In this document: one piece after another, positions 14,221 through 18,668 of the stretch
How the letters are laid out: every line of letters begins with the position of its first letter
How positions within the stretch are numbered: position 1 is the stretch's first letter
Source of the DNA: Acholeplasmatales bacterium
GTDB taxonomy: Bacteria; Bacillota_I; Bacilli_A; Acholeplasmatales; Anaeroplasmataceae
Reading direction: 5' to 3'
Assembly (NCBI GenBank): GCA_017388605.1
Contig: JAFPIE010000040.1
Coordinates: 1-18,668 of the forward strand
DNA: 18,668 nt
Notes under the pieces: model-generated
Database searches by the model: none
The model's input: only the letters and a program-made list of their open reading frames with translations
Told to the model about the DNA's origin: nothing
Translations under genes and position numbers: made by a program

Positions 14221-15125
14221 TGAAAATTGCATTTTTATTTGCCGGTCAGGGTGCCCAATATGTTGGACAGGGTAAGGATTTTTATGAGAATCTAGATTTC
14301 GCAAAGGAAATCTATGATAAATATCCAGATATTAAAGAGATTTGCTTTCTAGATAGTAAAAATCTGATCAATCAAACAGCATATGCACAGCCTGCAATGC
14401 TACTTACTGGCTATGTTATTGCAAATGCACTTAAAAAGGAAGGTATTGAACCAGAATATACCTGTGGTTTATCCTTAGGTGAATATACCGCCTTAGCCTT
14501 TGGTGGTGCTTGGAGCTTAGATTCTGCACTAGATATCATAAAAAATAGAGGAAGAATCATGCAGAATGCTCTACCTTTAGGTACTACAAAAATGGCAGCC
14601 ATTATTGGTTTAGATAGAGAAAAGGTACTTGAGGGTATAAAGGTTAGCGATGGTATTTGTGAGGTTGCAAACTACAACTGCCCAGGCCAAATCGTTATTA
14701 CAGGTGACAACAAGGGTGTCGATTTAGCAATGGAAAATATGGCAAAGCTTGGTGCACTTAAGGTAGTAGAATTAAATGTATCTGGTGCTTCCCATTCCTC
14801 ATTCTTGTTAGATGCATCAAAGGAATTAAGAGGTGTATTAGATAAATACACTCCAAATACACCAAAATATAAAATGATTTATAATGTATCAGGAAAAGAA
14901 GAGAATAGACCTTTAAATGATATTTTAGAAGATCAAATTCATTCTTCTGTATATTTTGAAGATTCTATTAAGTATTTAATGGAACAAGGTGTAGATACAT
15001 TTATTGAAATTGGACCTGGTAAATCCTTATCTGGCTTTGTAAAAAGAGTAAACCGTAAGGTAGGTATTTATACAGTTACAGATTATGAGTCCTATTTAGC
15101 ATTATTAGAGGCATTAAAGAAGTAA
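14220..15125 (+). CDS. fabD: Malonyl-CoA:ACP transacylase
   Basis: The 301-residue protein has FabD motifs in order: FAGQGAQ (7-13), the nucleophile elbow GLSLGEY with Ser85, NRGRIMQ with Arg110, and His192 in SGASHSSF. It moves malonate from CoA to ACP, feeding the ketosynthase. Leu replaces the textbook His just before the nucleophile (GHSLGE in E. coli), a change I believe is common in related Bacillota and not a sign of inactivity. The ATG shares an A with the accA stop; AGGAAG (14205-14210) at 9 nt is a weak ribosome site. The opposite-strand frame at 14411-14602 is a shadow. Confidence 0.95.
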   Translation: MKIAFLFAGQGAQYVGQGKDFYENLDFAKEIYDKYPDIKEICFLDSKNLINQTAYAQPAMLLTGYVIANALKKEGIEPEYTCGLSLGEYTALAFGGAWSLDSALDIIKNRGRIMQNALPLGTTKMAAIIGLDREKVLEGIKVSDGICEVANYNCPGQIVITGDNKGVDLAMENMAKLGALKVVELNVSGASHSSFLLDASKELRGVLDKYTPNTPKYKMIYNVSGKEENRPLNDILEDQIHSSVYFEDSIKYLMEQGVDTFIEIGPGKSLSGFVKRVNRKVGIYTVTDYESYLALLEALKK

Positions 15126-15126
15126 T

Positions 15127-15813
15127 ATGATAAAGAAACTAAATTGGGAATATGATGCAAAATATTCCTTCTTTCTTGTAGATGAAATAGAATCTACGAA
15201 TACCTATTTTAAGGAGCATGCAGAGGAATATCCAGATAAATCTGTATTAATTGCCTTAAGACAAACGAAGGGTAGAGGTAGATATAATAGAGTATGGGAA
15301 TCTAAGGATGATATCACATTTTCTATATTACTTAAGCATAACGCAAGCTATAATGTTATAGCACCTCTTGCCTTATGCTTAGCCCTTTATAGCTTAGGCT
15401 ATGATACAGGCATTAAATGGCCTAATGATATTTATATGCAGGATAAGAAGCTTGCAGGTATTCTAATTGAGGATTTATATCAAATTACATTTAATAGTGC
15501 GATTATTGGTATAGGATTAAATATGAGCGATAAAGAAGAATATAATGCCATTGGCTTAAATTCAAAATTATCCAAATATGAAATTATAGATACTATATTA
15601 GTGAAGCTTGATGAGCTATTACAAATGGATATCAAGGATTTAATAGAGCTATACCGTAAAAAATCGATTGTCATTGGTAGAATGGTCTATTACCATGATA
15701 AGCTATTTAAGGCTATAGGTGTATCCGATTTAGGCTATTTAATCCTAAAGAATGATCATGAAGAGATTTGTATATCCTGTGATGAAATTAATTTAAAGGA
15801 GTCATTAAGATAA
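15127..15813 (+). CDS. birA: Biotin-[acetyl-CoA carboxylase] ligase, short form without HTH
   Basis: The 228-residue protein shows the biotin-ligase motifs ESTN (22-25), GRGRYNRVW (49-57, the adenylate loop), KWPNDIY (97-103), KLAGILIE (108-115) and GIGLN (128-132), with a small C-terminal beta domain. It adenylates biotin and attaches it to Lys105 of AccB. There is no N-terminal winged-helix domain, so unlike E. coli or B. subtilis BirA it should not act as a repressor. The gene begins one base after fabD and overlaps bioY (TAATG), tying biotin use directly to the carboxylase genes. The opposite-strand frame at 15480-15674 is a shadow. Confidence 0.93.
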   Translation: MIKKLNWEYDAKYSFFLVDEIESTNTYFKEHAEEYPDKSVLIALRQTKGRGRYNRVWESKDDITFSILLKHNASYNVIAPLALCLALYSLGYDTGIKWPNDIYMQDKKLAGILIEDLYQITFNSAIIGIGLNMSDKEEYNAIGLNSKLSKYEIIDTILVKLDELLQMDIKDLIELYRKKSIVIGRMVYYHDKLFKAIGVSDLGYLILKNDHEEICISCDEINLKESLR

Positions 15814-16388
15814 TGAAGGTTAAGGACTTATGTTTAATGACAGTATGCTTATGCATATTAATCATATGCTCTAAAATAGCAGTACCTATTGGTGTTATCA
15901 GCATAACACTTCAAACATTCGCTGTAGCTATTATTCCATATATCTTAAAATGGAAAAGAGCTGCAATCGTACTTACAGCCTATATCCTAATGGGATTAAT
16001 AGGAATTCCTGTATTTAGTGATGGTGGAGGATTCTTTTATGTTTTAAAGCCATCCTTTGGCTTTATTTTGGGCTTTTTAGCATCAACATTCATAACAGGG
16101 TCTAATGTATTTAAAAACTCAAAAATTGCTGGATTAATCAAAGGATTATTAGGCTTACTTACCTTAGATCTTATTGGTATGATTTATATGTATTTCATAT
16201 TAAAATATTATATTGGAAGCGATAAGGCATCCATTTTATATGTAATACAGGTAGGCTTCTTACCATTTATTTTAAAGGATTCTATTAGTGTTGTATTAGC
16301 TTATATAATCTCATTAAGGCTTAATCCTATCCTAGATAATATGCAATTATCTAGTAAGGAATATATTGAGAAAGAAACAAAAATGTAG
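15813..16388 (+). CDS. bioY: BioY-family biotin transporter (ECF S component)
   Basis: The 191-residue hydrophobic protein has about six membrane segments and the BioY pattern SITLQTFAVAI near the N-terminus and GGGFFYVLKPSFGFILGF in the middle, where the substrate-binding GG..P..G..iGF motif of the family lies. It brings biotin into the cell, either alone or with the shared EcfAAT energising module, which is not in the window. AAAGGAG (15795-15801) lies 11 nt before the ATG, which overlaps the birA stop. No biotin-synthesis gene is seen beside it, so the locus points to scavenging. It is the last gene before a terminator. Confidence 0.92.
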   Translation: MKVKDLCLMTVCLCILIICSKIAVPIGVISITLQTFAVAIIPYILKWKRAAIVLTAYILMGLIGIPVFSDGGGFFYVLKPSFGFILGFLASTFITGSNVFKNSKIAGLIKGLLGLLTLDLIGMIYMYFILKYYIGSDKASILYVIQVGFLPFILKDSISVVLAYIISLRLNPILDNMQLSSKEYIEKETKM

Positions 16389-16391
16389 TCG

Positions 16392-16425
16392 AAAGGGTAA
16401 ATTTATTTATTTACCTTTTTTTCTT
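16392..16425 (+). terminator. Intrinsic terminator of the fatty-acid/biotin operon
   Basis: GGTAAAT (16396-16402) pairs with ATTTACC (16409-16415) across TTATTT, extended by G-U and A-T pairs outward, and is followed by TTTTTTTCTTTTT. It begins 4 nt after the bioY stop. Confidence 0.85.
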
Positions 16426-16438
16426 TTTGGGTTACAAT
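16410..16438 (+). promoter_or_regulatory. Possible promoter of the 16482 lipoprotein, overlapping the terminator
   Basis: TACAAT (16433-16438, one mismatch to TATAAT) lies 17 bp after TTTACC (16410-16415, four matches to TTGACA), which is itself the 3' arm of the terminator. The predicted start near 16445 leaves a leader of about 37 nt with AAGGAGG at 16465-16471. Confidence 0.45.
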
Positions 16439-16481
16439 AACATTGAAATAGTTTCAAAAATATTAAGGAGGTTATATCATT

Positions 16482-18668
16482 ATGAAAAAATTAATAAAAG
16501 TCAGTAGTGCTTCTTTAGCCTTATTGTCCATCTTTTTTATAGCATCCTGTGGGGATGAGGCGATTAATACAAGTAGTATTATTGAAGATATTGAAAAAGG
16601 TAATTTTGTATGGAATGAGGATAATAGCGCAAGCTATGTTTATAAAACAGCAAATGGTGAAGAGCTAACCGTTACCGCTAAAATTACCTCAAACGTTATA
16701 AAGGATGCAACCTGTATAGATGAAGGGCAAAGGGAATACAAGGCAGAAGTTGAGGTTTTAGGCAAGACATATTCGGATTCTAAAATTATTACAATTCCTG
16801 CAACAGGCCATTCCTATTATCCTGTTGGAGAATTACCTCCAACATGTGATGCTGATGGCCATGGGGAATATATTGCATGTGAAAACTGTGATAAGGTATT
16901 TGATCCAAATTATGGTGAAATTGATGCTATTCCAACAATTCCTGCAACAGGCCATACTATGGAGCATTATGATAGAGTAGAGCCTACGCATTTAGCTTCA
17001 GGTCATGTAGAATATAATCAATGTACCTCTTGTGGTAAATATTATGATATGGATGGTAATGAAATTACAGATGTTTCTATTCCAGCTTTATCTAAGGAAA
17101 TCTCCTTAGCTATTAATAGTGATAAATATGCATTAACCCTAGTAGAGGATAATGAAAATGCCATCCAGTGGAAATTAGAGGCTAGTGAGGTTAAAGTTGG
17201 AGATGCTATAAAGCTATTCCTTAAAGATGGAAGTGAATATTCCTTCTATAATATGGATGGTATTGATGATGATTATAAAGTAACTGTCGATGCAACCGAT
17301 GTAACATTTAATGTCGTTGCAACACCAAATGGTGTGGCTATTAGCTTAGAGTATGAAACGGAAGAAAAGGGAATCTTTGTTGAAGTAACAAATGAATCAG
17401 GAGTTACTTTATACCCTATGTCAGAAATCAATTATAATTTTGGTACTGAAACAAATAGCTATGTATATGGTTATATTTCTCTTTTAGTTGGTGATAAGGT
17501 TTTAATTAAGGATACAATTAATGATAAAACCTATGGTTATGATGATATTTTAGAATCAGAAATTTGGAGAAGTCATTATTTCACTTGTGGTGATAATGGA
17601 GAAATTATCATAAATACAACCGATAGAGTCGGCTTTGAATTTAGTAGAAATGGTGATGAAAAGCTTACCTTAGCATTTGTTCATGACCCTGTAACTGTTA
17701 CTAGTATGGAAGTAGCAGTAAAGGGTGAAGTGGATACAGCCCCTTTAACAAAAAATACAATTAGTGAGGATTCAAATGAATATGGTTATGCACTTCATGT
17801 GCTAAACCATGAATCAACAGTAAATGCAAGTGATATTAAAGAATATATTTTGGCTAATGGTTATATCGTTTATCAAATTGAATTACCAATAAGTGCTCCT
17901 ATGTCTATTTGCTTAAAGGATAATTCAGGTAATACTTATGGATATTCTGTATTTGAATCTAAATATAGTAGTTCTGATTTTACTTATTCAAACGATGAAG
18001 GCTATATTCATTTAGAAACAAGTGGTACTTATGTAATTATGTTTATTCCATCTTGTGGTAATATTACAATTTCCTTTGCACCTGCATCAGCATCTTCAGA
18101 TGCTTATTATATGACAAGTAAGGAATCATCCTTTACAGGATTAACAAAGGATAGTAACAATATAGTTACAGTATCTAATATTGATTTTGACAAGAATGGT
18201 TATATAGCATTTACAGATTCTTCATATAATATGCTAACAGTTACCTTAGATACAACAACGGACTTTATTGTATCTTCCACATTACTAATGTGTACTAAGG
18301 CAGGTAAATATACACTTACTTTAAATTTAGATACATTAGTTGTACATGTAGATGTAGTTGAATATGTAACTTTAACTGGATTAGTAGATGGTGCTGCTAT
18401 AAATTTAGGAAGCTATTCTTCTAAAACATTCAAAAGAAATGCAAGTAATGAAGCAGAAGTAGTTGCAGAAGGAATGGTAATTACAGCAGCTAATCAGCGT
18501 GTAGCCATTATGGATCCTAATGGAGAAGGAGTAACTGATATTACAGTTGCAAGTGATTCTTCAAGCTTAATTTCATTATTAGCTGCAGGCTCTTATTTCT
18601 TAGTATTTGCAGAAACTGGTACATATAATATTTATGTAAATGAAGATACTCATGTTGTAAGAGTTGTA
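16482..18668 (+). CDS. Large lipoprotein with Cys-pair/'IPATGH' repeats (3' end outside window)
   Basis: An open frame of 729 codons runs from ATG 16482 to the window edge with no stop, so the gene is partial. AAGGAGG (16465-16471) lies 10 nt before the start. A signal peptide ends in the lipobox FIASC, lipidating Cys23. Residues about 76-203 hold related units: each opens with a T/S-x-x-x-G element (ATCIDEG, PTCDADG, THLASG), two carry a Cys pair (C133/C136 and C181/C184 in CENC and CTSC) and each ends in IPATGH or IPAL. Similar repeats are common in surface proteins of gut Bacillota and look like small zinc-ribbon-like modules. The rest is Thr/Ser/Asn-rich and beta-strand-like. A surface adhesin or scaffold is likely; no enzyme motif is visible. 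It lies after the operon terminator and is a separate unit. Confidence 0.85.
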   Translation, partial: MKKLIKVSSASLALLSIFFIASCGDEAINTSSIIEDIEKGNFVWNEDNSASYVYKTANGEELTVTAKITSNVIKDATCIDEGQREYKAEVEVLGKTYSDSKIITIPATGHSYYPVGELPPTCDADGHGEYIACENCDKVFDPNYGEIDAIPTIPATGHTMEHYDRVEPTHLASGHVEYNQCTSCGKYYDMDGNEITDVSIPALSKEISLAINSDKYALTLVEDNENAIQWKLEASEVKVGDAIKLFLKDGSEYSFYNMDGIDDDYKVTVDATDVTFNVVATPNGVAISLEYETEEKGIFVEVTNESGVTLYPMSEINYNFGTETNSYVYGYISLLVGDKVLIKDTINDKTYGYDDILESEIWRSHYFTCGDNGEIIINTTDRVGFEFSRNGDEKLTLAFVHDPVTVTSMEVAVKGEVDTAPLTKNTISEDSNEYGYALHVLNHESTVNASDIKEYILANGYIVYQIELPISAPMSICLKDNSGNTYGYSVFESKYSSSDFTYSNDEGYIHLETSGTYVIMFIPSCGNITISFAPASASSDAYYMTSKESSFTGLTKDSNNIVTVSNIDFDKNGYIAFTDSSYNMLTVTLDTTTDFIVSSTLLMCTKAGKYTLTLNLDTLVVHVDVVEYVTLTGLVDGAAINLGSYSSKTFKRNASNEAEVVAEGMVITAANQRVAIMDPNGEGVTDITVASDSSSLISLLAAGSYFLVFAETGTYNIYVNEDTHVVRVV

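Noticed and set aside
1..18668. CRISPR arrays, insertion sequences, rRNA or tRNA genes
   Set aside because: I looked on both strands and saw no regularly spaced repeats, transposase frames or RNA gene signatures.

Overview
The window reads as AT-rich chromosomal DNA from a low-GC Gram-positive-type bacterium (Bacillota, perhaps a gut-associated Bacilli/Erysipelotrichia- or RF39-like lineage; the lineage is inference). AGGAGG-type ribosome sites, lipobox signal peptides, a BioY transporter and the FAS II gene set support this. Genes end on TGA as well as TAA/TAG, and tryptophan is read from TGG, so this is code 11 and not the Mycoplasma code.

Left part (1-5172): a leftward gene encodes a large membrane protein with an N-terminal XRE-like helix-turn-helix (62-2176). 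It diverges from a rightward lipoprotein with a class-3-lipase-like serine hydrolase domain (2225-4087). The -10 boxes of the two genes overlap in a 48-bp gap, and the lipoprotein mRNA looks leaderless. After an intrinsic terminator comes a radical SAM protein (4153-5172).

Middle (5173-5751): a 579-bp gap holds a weak leftward 33-codon ORF, an inverted repeat, a run of small hairpins ending in a strong rightward terminator (candidate structured RNA, about 5440-5625), and then a near-consensus promoter.

Right part (5671-16425): this promoter drives a fatty-acid synthesis locus, all on the + strand: acpP, a fused double ketosynthase, fabG, fabZ, an iron-sulfur-type flavoprotein, a second ACP, accB, accC, accD, accA, fabD, a short biotin ligase and bioY. 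Most genes overlap or sit within a few bases of each other; only the gap after acpP (94 bp) carries a hairpin. Together they import biotin (BioY), attach it to AccB (BirA), make malonyl-CoA (AccBCDA), load it on ACP (FabD), and condense, reduce and dehydrate (KS, FabG, FabZ). No FabH, no FabI/FabK/FabV-type enoyl reductase and no FapR/FabT gene is present in the window. The second half of the double ketosynthase has lost all three catalytic residues and looks like a chain-length-factor-type partner covalently joined to an active FabF.

End (16482-18668): a further lipoprotein with cysteine-pair/'IPATGH' repeats runs off the window edge.

The most interesting items are the FabF/pseudo-FabF fusion, the flavoprotein placed where an enoyl reductase would be expected, and the hairpin-rich intergenic element.
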